NCBI RefSeq assembly: GCF_000332175.1 | Contig: NZ_KB235910.1 | Span: 186,001-250,000, forward strand | Origin: Pseudanabaena sp. PCC 6802 | GTDB taxonomy: Bacteria; Cyanobacteriota; Cyanobacteriia; Pseudanabaenales; Pseudanabaenaceae | Direction of reading: 5' to 3' | Length of the DNA: 64,000 bases | Part shown: positions 52,166 to 59,893 of the stretch, one piece after another | Numbering within the stretch: the stretch's first letter is position 1 | Layout of the letters: the number at the start of each line of letters is the position of its first letter | Notes under the pieces: generated by a model | Seen by the model: the letters and a program-made list of their open reading frames with translations, nothing else | What the model was told of the DNA's origin: nothing | Databases searched by the model: none | Made by a program: the position numbers and the translations under genes

Positions 52166-52647
52166 ATGACTACTAGTTTTGCGATCGCCGAAGAGATAAC
52201 TACGTTTCGTCAAGTTCAGGAAAAGTTAGGTCTGAGTCAGAGCGACGATGCTCAGTTTTTTGTTGAATGGATGGCGGAACTTCCGGCGTTGAGCGAATTA
52301 GAACAGACGCGATTAGAGCAGGTGCGCCGCAACTATCTCTACTAGAGCTAGCCCTACCGCAAGCGTTGACATATATGGCAGCCCATCCAGAACCGACTCG
52401 ACCTCTTTATGGGATGGTTACAAACGGCAGTAGTTTTTTGTTTCTGAAAACTGTGGATAAGCAATATGGGATCTCCGATTTATTTGCGGCGCGATCGCCG
52501 TATCGCAATAATTTGTCTGAGGTACTAAAAATCTTGAAATATCTGGACTGCACCGATCGCCTTTTCCTCCAACGCGTAGGCGGACGCTATCGCTTTAACC
52601 ACAAGCTATTACAAGATCATTTCGCCGAACTGGCAACTGAGCAATGA
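52166..52647 (+). pseudogene. Chimeric gene remnant (restriction-like N part plus NACHT-like tail)
   Basis: An ATG at 52166 opens a 59-aa frame (TTFRQVQEKLGLSQSDDAQFFVEWMAELPALSELEQTRL...RRNYLY) that matches the N-terminus of a common cyanobacterial type I-restriction-like protein, then stops at 52343. The next ~200 bp, in another frame, encode that protein's later part (MAAHPEPTRPLYGMVTNGSSFLFLK). The end (DRLFLQRVGGRYRFNHKLLQDHFAEL) instead resembles the C-terminus of NACHT-type ATPases. So it is an internally deleted gene joined to a foreign tail; not functional as such. Confidence 0.65.
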
Positions 52648-52688
52648 TACTTCTTGTAGAATAAAAACAGAGCAGGAGGAAGCGATCT

Positions 52689-52997
52689 GTGGAATATCAA
52701 GTATTTGTTCAAAATCCAGGCGATCGGCAATTTGTAGCTTCGGTACTAGGAATGCCTACAGTATATGTAGAAGGCACGACAGAAGAAGAGGCTATAGCCA
52801 AAGCAAAAGCCGTTTTGGAGTCTCAACTCGCTACAGGAAAATTTGTCCCTATTCAAGTAGATTTACCCAATTTTACAGATCGATCTAGGTTTCATCTGCA
52901 ATATGCTGGCATTTTTGAGGACGATCCAACATTTGACGATTGGATGGAAAAACTTGCCAATATTCGTAAAGAAGCAAATACTATAGAAGATCCATAA
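52689..52997 (+). CDS. Antitoxin of a VapBC-like module
   Basis: 102 aa from a GTG at 52689 (GGAGGAAG upstream). EYQVFVQNPGDRQFVASVLGMPTVYVEGTTEEEAIAKAKAVLE looks like a HicB-type partial RNase H fold: strand, strand, helix with EEAIxKAK. The C-terminus is acidic and probably wraps the toxin. Its TAA overlaps the toxin's ATG (ATAATGA), so translation is coupled. Confidence 0.72.
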   Translation: MEYQVFVQNPGDRQFVASVLGMPTVYVEGTTEEEAIAKAKAVLESQLATGKFVPIQVDLPNFTDRSRFHLQYAGIFEDDPTFDDWMEKLANIRKEANTIEDP

Positions 52998-53425
52998 TGA
53001 ATCTCTATGTTCTAGATACCGACCATCTTAGCCTTTACGGACGTAACCACCCAAAAATCGTTAATAGACTCAGGGCAAGTCAAGGACAGATTGCGACAAC
53101 TGCAATTAACGTTGAAGAACAGTTGCGCGGGAGATTGGCACAGATTGATGCAGCAAGGAAAAATGCAAAAGATGTGGCCAATTTGTGTATGGCATATCAG
53201 CTATTGGTAGAAACAATGCTTTTGCTGTCAGAATTTCAGGTGCTTCAATATAATACAGATTCCTATGCGATTTATCAGTCTCTTAAGGCTAATCGGCTCC
53301 GGGTTGGAGCGCAAGACCTACGCATTGCATCGGTTGCATTAGCTCATGAAGGCATTCTTCTTACTAGAAATATACAAGATTTTGAGAAAATTCCTAATCT
53401 TGCAATTCAAGACTGGTCAGTCTAG
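52997..53425 (+). CDS. PIN-domain toxin (VapC family)
   Basis: 142 aa. PIN-domain acidic residues are visible: Asp in YVLDTDHLSLYG, Glu in ATTAINVEEQLRGR, Asp in RVGAQDLRIASVALAHEGILLTRNIQDFEKIP. VapC toxins cut tRNA or rRNA. It is coupled to the antitoxin frame by a 1-nt overlap. Confidence 0.88.
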   Translation: MNLYVLDTDHLSLYGRNHPKIVNRLRASQGQIATTAINVEEQLRGRLAQIDAARKNAKDVANLCMAYQLLVETMLLLSEFQVLQYNTDSYAIYQSLKANRLRVGAQDLRIASVALAHEGILLTRNIQDFEKIPNLAIQDWSV

Positions 53426-53451
53426 TTAAAGTTTCATTAATATTTCTCAAA

Positions 53452-53760
53452 TCAAGCGATATACGGTGCGATCGCCTTAAGAGCTTCATTCTCAGCCTGC
53501 TGTGCGTGATGCAAATCCCAACATAATTGCAGATTAAGCCAAAAGTCAGCCGAAGTCGAAAAGAACTTCGCCAAGCGCAGGGCAGTACTTGGGGTTACAC
53601 CTCGACGACCATTAATAATCTCATTCAGGCGTTGATAAGGAACATGAATCGCCTGTGCTACCTCTCGTTGGGTCAGACCCATTGGAACGATAAACTCTTC
53701 CAATAGAATTTCGCCAGGATGTGTTGGTAAGCGATGAGTAGGTATACGTATCATAAGCAA
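53452..53760 (-). CDS. higA: HigA-family antitoxin
   Basis: 102 aa. THPGEILLEEFIVPMGLTQREVAQAIHVPYQRLNEIINGRRGVTPSTALRLAKFFSTSADFWLNLQ is the HigA/VapI XRE helix-turn-helix signature. It lies 48 bp downstream of a higB-type toxin frame, the normal toxin-first order for HigBA, and would repress the shared promoter. Here the antitoxin is intact while the toxin frame carries an amber codon. Confidence 0.88.
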   Translation of the reverse strand: MLMIRIPTHRLPTHPGEILLEEFIVPMGLTQREVAQAIHVPYQRLNEIINGRRGVTPSTALRLAKFFSTSADFWLNLQLCWDLHHAQQAENEALKAIAPYIA

Positions 53761-53808
53761 AGATAGAATTCTTCGTAGGTTTGATATCTTTCCAAACGCG
53801 ATCGCAAT

Positions 53809-54099
53809 TTAATGATAGTCCGTAATTTCTACGCGATCGGCTCCAGCATCAGTCCAAACCAAGCAAATTCGATATTGGTCGTTAATGCGAATGCTATTCT
53901 GCCCCTTGCGATCGCCAACTAAAGCCTCTAGCCGATTTTTAGGCGGCACGCGCAGATCGCCTACCACTGTAGCAGCATTGAGTTGGTCGAGTTTTCGACC
54001 CGCCACTTTCCAGATTGACTCTGGACAAGTATTGCGTGCTGCCTGAGTATTTTTGCCATTAAAAATATCTTCAGTGCCTTGATTCTTAAACTAGACGAT
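53809..54099 (-). pseudogene. HigB-type toxin with an amber codon near its start
   Basis: The frame ends ...NSIRINDQYRICLVWTDAGADRVEITDYH, a clear HigB/RelE C-terminus. Reading upstream of the GTG at 54006, the HigB-like sequence FKNQGTEDIFNGKNTQAAR continues without a stop to TAG at 54091-54093. The codons before it (ATC GTC) are those expected between start and FKN. No ATG, GTG or TTG lies between the TAG and 54006, so a full toxin cannot be made. A C-to-A change (TCG to TAG) would explain it. Inactivated toxin is most likely. Confidence 0.7.
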
Positions 54100-54381
54100 C
54101 GTAGTAACATGATAGCACGGTACTCATGCTAGTACACAACGTCAATACAGCAAAATATAAAGATTAAACCTATTCAAACAGGTCTGCCTTATCTATATCC
54201 CTAGTCTGCTTTAGCCGACTTCAGCTCTGAGCCAAGAAATTGATTTCTTAGATTTGTGGGATAATGATGGGTAAGTCCTACATAGCTTGGAAATTTGCAA
54301 GCCTCTCTATTGCTAATATCTTCGCGATCGCCCACTTTATCCCTGAGCAAGAAAACTTTTTGTAGTTTGAGGTAGAGAGTC
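54100..54381. other. Intergenic region
   Basis: 282 bp. A 68-codon minus-strand frame (54201-54407) has no recognisable motifs and runs into the next gene. The higBA promoter should lie near 54100-54170 on the minus strand. I see no other structure. Confidence 0.3.
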
Positions 54382-55080
54382 TTGGGAAGATTTGGATCGA
54401 GTGACAAACCTATTGGGATTTGGCCGAAACTCTATTGTTTCTGGGCTGCGCTTGCGATTTGCTCGGCAGTTGCTCTGGCTGGTTTCTCATCCGCGAGCAT
54501 TACTCGGCTCTTGACGATCGCGTTTCTCTTTGGACAAATTGCGTTGCGTTCGACATTAGTAAAGGCTTTTTCCTGGCTTTCACCAAGAACTCGATTTATT
54601 GCTTTAGGCACCGTTCTTGCTATGGTGGTGGAGGGCTTTCATATGATTTCCATGCCAGTTTTTTTATCGTTACGCATTGGCTGGAATACTTCTCTTTTGC
54701 AAGGATCGCTTCAATATGCGCTCGATCTAATCTTTACCGTGCCCGCCTATATTGTAATTTTCTCAGTTATCTGGTACTTCATTAATCGATATAAATATAC
54801 GCTTTGGCAGTACGTTTTTGTCATGGGACTGGCGCAAGCATTAGGCGATGGCGGTCTCTTTTTTTTCCTAGGCGCACCATCAATGATTTTCTTTTTACCC
54901 TATCCAATGACGAATTACCATGCCATCAATATCATTCCTTTTCTGTCGGTGCGCGATCGCCTGAGCCAAGAGCGATCGTCGGGCGCTTTTGCTTACTTTG
55001 CTATTCCAGGGGTAATTGGAACCTATTTTATCTGCGGAGCGATCGTAAAATTCCTGGGTAAGTCTTTGGGGCTGGAATAA
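54382..55080 (+). CDS. Integral membrane protein, unknown family
   Basis: 232 aa from a TTG at 54382 with GAGG ~10 bp upstream; the start is uncertain. About six hydrophobic helices (FWAALAICSAVALAGF, LLTIAFLFGQIAL, FIALGTVLAMVVEGFHMI, LIFTVPAYIVIFSVIWYFI, YVFVMGLAQALGDGGLFFF, FAYFAIPGVIGTYFICGAIV). There are no charged motifs pointing to an enzyme. Function cannot be assigned. Confidence 0.6.
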   Translation: MGRFGSSDKPIGIWPKLYCFWAALAICSAVALAGFSSASITRLLTIAFLFGQIALRSTLVKAFSWLSPRTRFIALGTVLAMVVEGFHMISMPVFLSLRIGWNTSLLQGSLQYALDLIFTVPAYIVIFSVIWYFINRYKYTLWQYVFVMGLAQALGDGGLFFFLGAPSMIFFLPYPMTNYHAINIIPFLSVRDRLSQERSSGAFAYFAIPGVIGTYFICGAIVKFLGKSLGLE

Positions 55081-55235
55081 AAACATCAAAAGCTAGATTT
55101 TCGGTTTAACGACGATTTGTTAAACTCTCAAAAGTTAATAACAATCTTAAATTTTTTAGAAACTGCTGTTTCTGAATGCATTAATACATTCAGGTTAAGG
55201 CAAAATTTGCTAGGTTTATTTACTAGGTTAAAAAT
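55081..55235. other. AT-rich intergenic stretch
   Basis: 155 bp after the membrane-protein gene with no gene or clear hairpin. It is AT-rich and leads into two adjacent repeat elements. Confidence 0.3.
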
Positions 55236-55371
55236 TATACCAATTTAATACGGTAAACCAATTTAATGCAGTAAACAGGACAGATCGAAACGGGTGAAGG
55301 TGTTCCAACCCCCTCGTGGGGTCAACGCCCCCACCCCTTAATATGTAACCCAAGCAATTTAAATTAGTATA
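55236..55371. repeat. Palindromic repeat with AATTTAA ends
   Basis: TATACCAATTTAA near 55236 is mirrored by TTTAAATTAGTATA ending at 55371. Inside is the same type of G/C hairpin (GGGTGAAGGTGTTCC, then CGTGGGGTCAACGCCCCCACCCC). AAACCAATTTAATNC is repeated at the left end. The element abuts the next repeat, sharing TATA. Confidence 0.5.
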
Positions 55372-55514
55372 GCGATGCTAAATCATTTACGAACGGGGTG
55401 CAGGGGTAGAACACGGCAGTGGCTCTAGGGGGAAACCCCCAAGACTGCCCTGCCTCCCCTGCGTGGGGTGCAGCCCCACAACCCCTTTTTCACAAATCAT
55501 TTGCGATTGCTATA
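55368..55514. mobile_element. TATAGC-ended palindrome with 44-nt insertion
   Basis: 147 bp. The ends TATAGCGATGCTAAATCATTT and the complement of AAATCATTTGCGATTGCTATA are imperfect inverted repeats of ~20 bp. The core GGGGTGCAGGGGT is interrupted at 55412-55455 by a 44-nt block that differs at only three positions from 46640-46683. Without it the element would be 103 bp, like 13726-13823. Confidence 0.6.
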
Positions 55515-55545
55515 TTAGAGTCCGGATAGTCTCCAGGAGAGTATT

Positions 55546-56046
55546 GTGTTTGAATATCTTCCGCCTTTAAACGATCGCAACTTGCCCTACCCGGACACAA
55601 TTCATCCGATCGTGGTGCATTTTGTGATTGCAATGGTGTTGTTTGCCTTTATCTGCGATGCGATCGGCTTTTTTACGCGCAATCCTCGCTTGTACGAAGT
55701 AAGTTGGTGGAACCTGTTCTTTGCCACCATTTCCATCTTTATTGCAGTGATTTTTGGGCAAATTGAAGCAGGTTTATCCGACCCCTATACAGCCGTGGCA
55801 CCGGTATTGAACTTGCATACGCTGCTGGGATGGTCGCTTTCGGGAATTATTGCTGCCGCGACGGGATGGCGCTACGTGATTCGTTCCCGCGATCCGAAAC
55901 AGTTGCCGATCGCCTATTTAGGTATGGGAGTGCTGCTAACGGTTTTAACGTGTTTCCAAGTTTATCTGGGCGACGAACTGGTTTGGGTGTATGGCTTGCA
56001 TACCGAAGCAGTAGTAGAAGCGACCAAAGGAGGAGTTTTGCAATGA
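55546..56046 (+). CDS. DUF2231 membrane protein 1 of the oxidase operon
   Basis: 166 aa from GTG 55546. Four hydrophobic helices; HPIVVHFVIAMVLFAFICDAIGF is the DUF2231 signature with a His-x-x-x-x-His pair, and NLHTLLGWSLSGIIAAATGWRYV carries another His. The paired histidines resemble haem or quinone sites. DUF2231 pairs precede A2-type oxidase genes in cyanobacteria, so this may pass electrons to the oxidase. The stop overlaps the next ATG (ATGA). Confidence 0.78.
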   Translation: MFEYLPPLNDRNLPYPDTIHPIVVHFVIAMVLFAFICDAIGFFTRNPRLYEVSWWNLFFATISIFIAVIFGQIEAGLSDPYTAVAPVLNLHTLLGWSLSGIIAAATGWRYVIRSRDPKQLPIAYLGMGVLLTVLTCFQVYLGDELVWVYGLHTEAVVEATKGGVLQ

Positions 56047-56645
56047 ACGAAACTGCTTTCGATCCACTGCGAGAGATTGGTGCCAATGGCTTGCCCTATG
56101 CCATCCCCATTCATCCCAATTTAGTGCATCTGACGTTGGGGTTGTTTATCGTGGCGATCGCCTTCGACATCGTTGGCGTTCTGTTTCCCCTCGAAAAACC
56201 CGTGTTTAAGTTCCTGGCAATTCCAGCTACGCGTTCCAATTTCTTCGATGTGGGCTGGTATAACATGCTGGCTGCCGCCATCATCACATTTTTTACGGTT
56301 GCAGCGGGTTTTTACGAAATCATGCTCGCCGATCCACCCGCAAACATTAAAAGTGACTGGGGATTGAAAGCCATGGAAACCATGCTCTGGCACGGTGTTG
56401 GTGGTGTGTTATTGTTAGCGGCGATCGTGGCAATGACGGTCTGGCGAGGCTTTCAGCGCTTCCTCTGGCGCAAAGATTTATCCAGACAAGTACAGTGGAG
56501 CTATTTGTTAGTGGGTTTGGGCATCTTTTTTCTCATGTTCCTCCACGGTACGCTTGGCGCGCAAATGGCATCCGAGTTTGGCGTGCACATCAGCGCCGAT
56601 CGCCTGTTATTGTTAAGTAAAGATTCTCTTCTATTGTCGAAATAG
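56043..56645 (+). CDS. DUF2231 membrane protein 2 of the oxidase operon
   Basis: 200 aa from ATG 56043, which overlaps the previous stop. A longer frame from 55830 is the shadow of the previous gene. AIPIHPNLVHLTLGLFIVAIAFDIVGVLFP again shows the paired-His helix, and TMLWHGVGGVLLLAAIVAMTVW a further His. It has four helices and a short hydrophilic tail with a repeated LLLSKDS. It probably forms a heteromer with the first DUF2231 protein. Confidence 0.78.
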   Translation: MNETAFDPLREIGANGLPYAIPIHPNLVHLTLGLFIVAIAFDIVGVLFPLEKPVFKFLAIPATRSNFFDVGWYNMLAAAIITFFTVAAGFYEIMLADPPANIKSDWGLKAMETMLWHGVGGVLLLAAIVAMTVWRGFQRFLWRKDLSRQVQWSYLLVGLGIFFLMFLHGTLGAQMASEFGVHISADRLLLLSKDSLLLSK

Positions 56646-56672
56646 TATCTCGAAATAGTATCGCTCGTAATT

Positions 56673-57608
56673 ATGAAAACTCGTACGATTTTGACGTTAG
56701 TCGCGATCGCGATCGCGCTAACTGCGATTAGTTTGTGGATGGGGCAGCAGTCGTATTCCTGGTTTCCGCCGCAGGCTTCGGCTGAGTCCATCGAGATCGA
56801 TAATTTGTTCAGCTTTCTCGTATCGCTTGGCACGTTCATTTTCCTGGGCGTTGCGGGAACTGTAATCTACTCAGTTCTGTTTCAGCGGGCTGGCAAATAC
56901 GATGACAGCGATGGGCCGCACATTGAGGGCAACGTCACGCTAGAAGTTGTCTGGACGGCAATTCCCATTTGTCTGGTGATTTGGATTGCGGGCTACAGCT
57001 ACCAGATCTACGACCGCATGTCGATTCTCGGACCGATGGAACACGTACACATGGGTATGCCAGCCGTTGAAGCCGCTCCGCTCGCCGATTCTACCAGCCG
57101 CGAACCATCCATACCTGCGGCGGAACCGAAGGAAAGGATTGAAGTGCGGGCGCGCCAGTGGGCTTGGGAGTTTCGCTATCCCGATCGCCGTATCACGAGC
57201 ACGGAACTGCACTTGCCCGTTAATCGACGGATCGAATTGGCGCTGAATTCTGAAGATGTCTTGCATGGTTTCTTCGTCCCTGCCTTCCGCATCAAACAGG
57301 ATGTCGTTCCCGGTCGAGCGATCGACTTTGAGTTTACGCCAATTCGCGAAGGTACCTACCGACTGCGCGATTCGCAATACAGCGGCACCTATTTCGCTGC
57401 CATGCAAACAAATGTCGTGGTCGAGTCACCAGAGTCCTATCAGCAATGGCTGACAGATGCAGCCAACCGTACTCCCGCCACAGCTTACAACCAAGCTTTT
57501 GCGGAATATCGCCGCGCTCAAGAAAGCGGTACGGCGGGATGGAAAACCGTCATCCCCGCACCTCCACCTGTTGTCAATTACGCTAATTCCGAAGAGAGTG
57601 CCTCATGA
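56673..57608 (+). CDS. ctaC: Haem-copper oxidase subunit II lacking the CuA site
   Basis: 311 aa. Two N-terminal transmembrane helices (residues ~8-24 and ~45-70) precede a cupredoxin domain. Of the six CuA ligands only His198 (VLHGFF) and Met244 remain. The C-x-E-x-C-G-x-x-H-x-x-M motif reads D233-S-Q235-Y-S237-G-T-Y-F241-A-A-M244. Loss of both cysteines means it cannot take electrons from cytochrome c through CuA, so a quinol-type role as in bo3 or cyanobacterial ARTO is likely. A Pro/Ala-rich insert lies at ~residues 130-150. It overlaps subunit I by 4 bp. Confidence 0.9.
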   Translation: MKTRTILTLVAIAIALTAISLWMGQQSYSWFPPQASAESIEIDNLFSFLVSLGTFIFLGVAGTVIYSVLFQRAGKYDDSDGPHIEGNVTLEVVWTAIPICLVIWIAGYSYQIYDRMSILGPMEHVHMGMPAVEAAPLADSTSREPSIPAAEPKERIEVRARQWAWEFRYPDRRITSTELHLPVNRRIELALNSEDVLHGFFVPAFRIKQDVVPGRAIDFEFTPIREGTYRLRDSQYSGTYFAAMQTNVVVESPESYQQWLTDAANRTPATAYNQAFAEYRRAQESGTAGWKTVIPAPPPVVNYANSEESAS

Positions 57609-59284
57609 CCAATATTTCCGTTGACGCGATCGCGAAACTGCCCGGACAGCCTGACGCGCCACATAACTGGAAGCGATATTTCAGCTTCAGCACCGACCAT
57701 AAAGTCATTGGCATTCAATATATTGTCACTTCCTTCTTTTTCTTCTTGGTGGGTGGACTCCTTGCCATGATTATGCGCGGCGAACTGATCACGCCGGAAG
57801 CGGATCTCGTCGATCGCGCCGTATACAATGCCCTGTTCACCATGCACGGCAGCATCATGCTATTCCTGTGGACGTTCCCCGTCCTGGTGGGTTTGTCCAA
57901 CTACCTCGTGCCCTTGATGATCGGTGCCCGCGATATGGCATTTCCGCGCCTGAATGCAGTGGCGTTCTGGATGGTACCCGTGTTGGGCACGATTATGATG
58001 GCTAGCTTTTTGGTGCCGGGAGGCCCATCCCAATCAGGTTGGTGGGCTTATCCACCAGTAAGCTTGCAGAATCCCACTGGTAACTTAATCAACGGTCAGG
58101 TGCTGTGGATTCTAGCGGTGGCGATTTCTGGCATATCGTCAATTATGGGCGGGATTAATTTCGTCGCGACGATCGCGCGGATGCGCGCACCGGGCATGAC
58201 CTGGTTTCGGATGCCCGTGTTTGTCTGGACGGTATTGGCAGCGCAAATCATTCAACTGTTTGGCTTACCCGCCCTGACCGCCGGAGCGGTGATGCTGCTG
58301 TTCGACCTTACGGTTGGCACCAGCTTCTTCAACCCAGCCAAGGGCGGCGATCCTGTCCTGTTCCAGCACTTTTTCTGGTTCTATTCCCACCCGGCGGTAT
58401 ACGTGATTATCCTGCCCATTTTTGGCGTGTTTTCGGAACTGTTTCCGGTCTACGCCCGCAAACCATTGTTCGGTTACAAGGTAGTAGCCGTATCGTCTGT
58501 AATTATTACAGGACTGAGCGGCATTGTCTGGGTGCATCACATGTATGCCAGCGGCACCCCCAGTTGGATGCGCATGATCTTCATGCTTACGACCATGGCG
58601 ATCTCCGTGCCGACGGGTATTAAAGTATTTGCCTGGGTAGCGACACTCTGGGGCGGGAAGTTGCGCCTCGATACGCCCATGCTATTCGCGCTGGGCGGCA
58701 TGCTGATGTTCGTATTTGCTGGCATCACTGGTATCATGCTGGCATCGGTGCCGATCGACATTCATGTCAACAACACCTATTTCGTGGTCGGTCACTTTCA
58801 CTACGTGATTTACGGTGCGGTAGTGATGGGCCTGTACGCGGCACTCTATCACTGGTTCCCTAAAATGACCGGACGCATGTATTCCGAAGGATTGGGCAAA
58901 CTCCATTTCGTCCTCACATTTATCGGTACGAACTTAAACTTCTTGCCCATGCATCCATTAGGATTGCAGGGAATGCCGCGTCGCGTTGCCTCCTACGATC
59001 CGGAATTTGCATTTTGGAACGTGCTTGCTAGCCTCGGTGCATTTCTACTGGGGATATCCACGCTGCCATTCATTCTAAATATGGTAAGTTCCTGGATTCG
59101 CGGCGAGAAAGCCCCATCCAACCCCTGGCGGGCGATCGGTTTGGAATGGCTGATTGCTTCGCCCCCATCAGTCGAAAATTTTGAAGAACTGCCCGTCGTG
59201 ATTGCCCCACCCTATGGCTACGGCAAACAGGAACCCTTAGTAGCCAACCCTGACAAACTGGAGGTCGTTCATGAATCCCGCTGA
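57605..59284 (+). CDS. ctaD: Haem-copper oxidase subunit I, A2 type
   Basis: 559 aa with 12 hydrophobic helices. Haem and CuB ligands: His in MHGSIMLFLWTFP, His262 with Tyr266 in YSHPAVY, His-His in WVHHMY, and two His in VVGHFHYVIYG. The D-channel glutamate of HPEVY is Ala264, and Tyr260-Ser261 precede it, the YSHPxVY motif of the A2 subfamily. It reduces O2 to water and pumps protons in thylakoid or plasma membrane. The C-terminus overlaps subunit III by 14 bp. Confidence 0.95.
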   Translation: MTNISVDAIAKLPGQPDAPHNWKRYFSFSTDHKVIGIQYIVTSFFFFLVGGLLAMIMRGELITPEADLVDRAVYNALFTMHGSIMLFLWTFPVLVGLSNYLVPLMIGARDMAFPRLNAVAFWMVPVLGTIMMASFLVPGGPSQSGWWAYPPVSLQNPTGNLINGQVLWILAVAISGISSIMGGINFVATIARMRAPGMTWFRMPVFVWTVLAAQIIQLFGLPALTAGAVMLLFDLTVGTSFFNPAKGGDPVLFQHFFWFYSHPAVYVIILPIFGVFSELFPVYARKPLFGYKVVAVSSVIITGLSGIVWVHHMYASGTPSWMRMIFMLTTMAISVPTGIKVFAWVATLWGGKLRLDTPMLFALGGMLMFVFAGITGIMLASVPIDIHVNNTYFVVGHFHYVIYGAVVMGLYAALYHWFPKMTGRMYSEGLGKLHFVLTFIGTNLNFLPMHPLGLQGMPRRVASYDPEFAFWNVLASLGAFLLGISTLPFILNMVSSWIRGEKAPSNPWRAIGLEWLIASPPSVENFEELPVVIAPPYGYGKQEPLVANPDKLEVVHESR

Positions 59285-59882
59285 AGTCGATATCGTTCAA
59301 ACCGCAACGAGTTCCGTCCACGGAACGCACGGCCATGAAGAGGCCGACAACCGCATGTTTGGCTTCATTGTCTTTCTCCTTTCAGAAAGCGTTATCTTCC
59401 TGAGCTTTTTTGCTGGCTATATCGTTTACAAAACCACATCCCTTGATTGGTTGCCCTCTGGCGTAACGGGACTGGAAATTAACAATCCAGCTATAAATAC
59501 GATAGTGCTGGTATCCAGCAGTTTTACGATTTACATCGCCGAGCGCTTCCTCCATGCCAAAAAACTCTGGGGTTTCCGCGCCTTCTGGTTGCTGACGATG
59601 GCAATGGGCAGTTACTTTTTGTACGGTCAGGCAGTGGAATGGCGCAGCCTTCCCTTTGGCTTCACCGATGGCGTATTTGGCAGCACTTTTTACTTGCTGA
59701 CCGGATTTCACGGCTTGCACGTACTGACGGGCGTGCTGTTGCAGTCGATTATGTTGTGGCGATCGCTGATTCCCGGCAACTATGACAAGGGAGAGTTTGG
59801 CGTTGCTGCCACATCGCTGTTCTGGCATTTCGTCGATGTCATCTGGATTATTTTGTTTGTTCTCATCTATGTGTGGCAGTGA
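59271..59882 (+). CDS. ctaE: Haem-copper oxidase subunit III
   Basis: 203 aa, the five-helix form. FGFIVFLLSESVIFLSFFAGYIVYK opens the first helix with the conserved Glu; LLTGFHGLHVLTGVLLQSIMLWRSL and SLFWHFVDVIWIILFVLIYVW are the subunit III landmarks, including the WHFVDxxWI motif. It completes the II-I-III order of the oxidase operon. Confidence 0.95.
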   Translation: MNPAEVDIVQTATSSVHGTHGHEEADNRMFGFIVFLLSESVIFLSFFAGYIVYKTTSLDWLPSGVTGLEINNPAINTIVLVSSSFTIYIAERFLHAKKLWGFRAFWLLTMAMGSYFLYGQAVEWRSLPFGFTDGVFGSTFYLLTGFHGLHVLTGVLLQSIMLWRSLIPGNYDKGEFGVAATSLFWHFVDVIWIILFVLIYVWQ

Positions 59883-59893
59883 GGGAAATTCCA

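Noticed and set aside
54201-54407. A 68-codon minus-strand gene
   Set aside because: No domain, poor start context, and it overlaps the start of the membrane-protein gene.
55830-56042. A longer N-terminus for the second DUF2231 protein
   Set aside because: This part is the out-of-frame shadow of the first DUF2231 gene; ATG 56043 overlaps that gene's stop in the usual ATGA way and begins the family homology.
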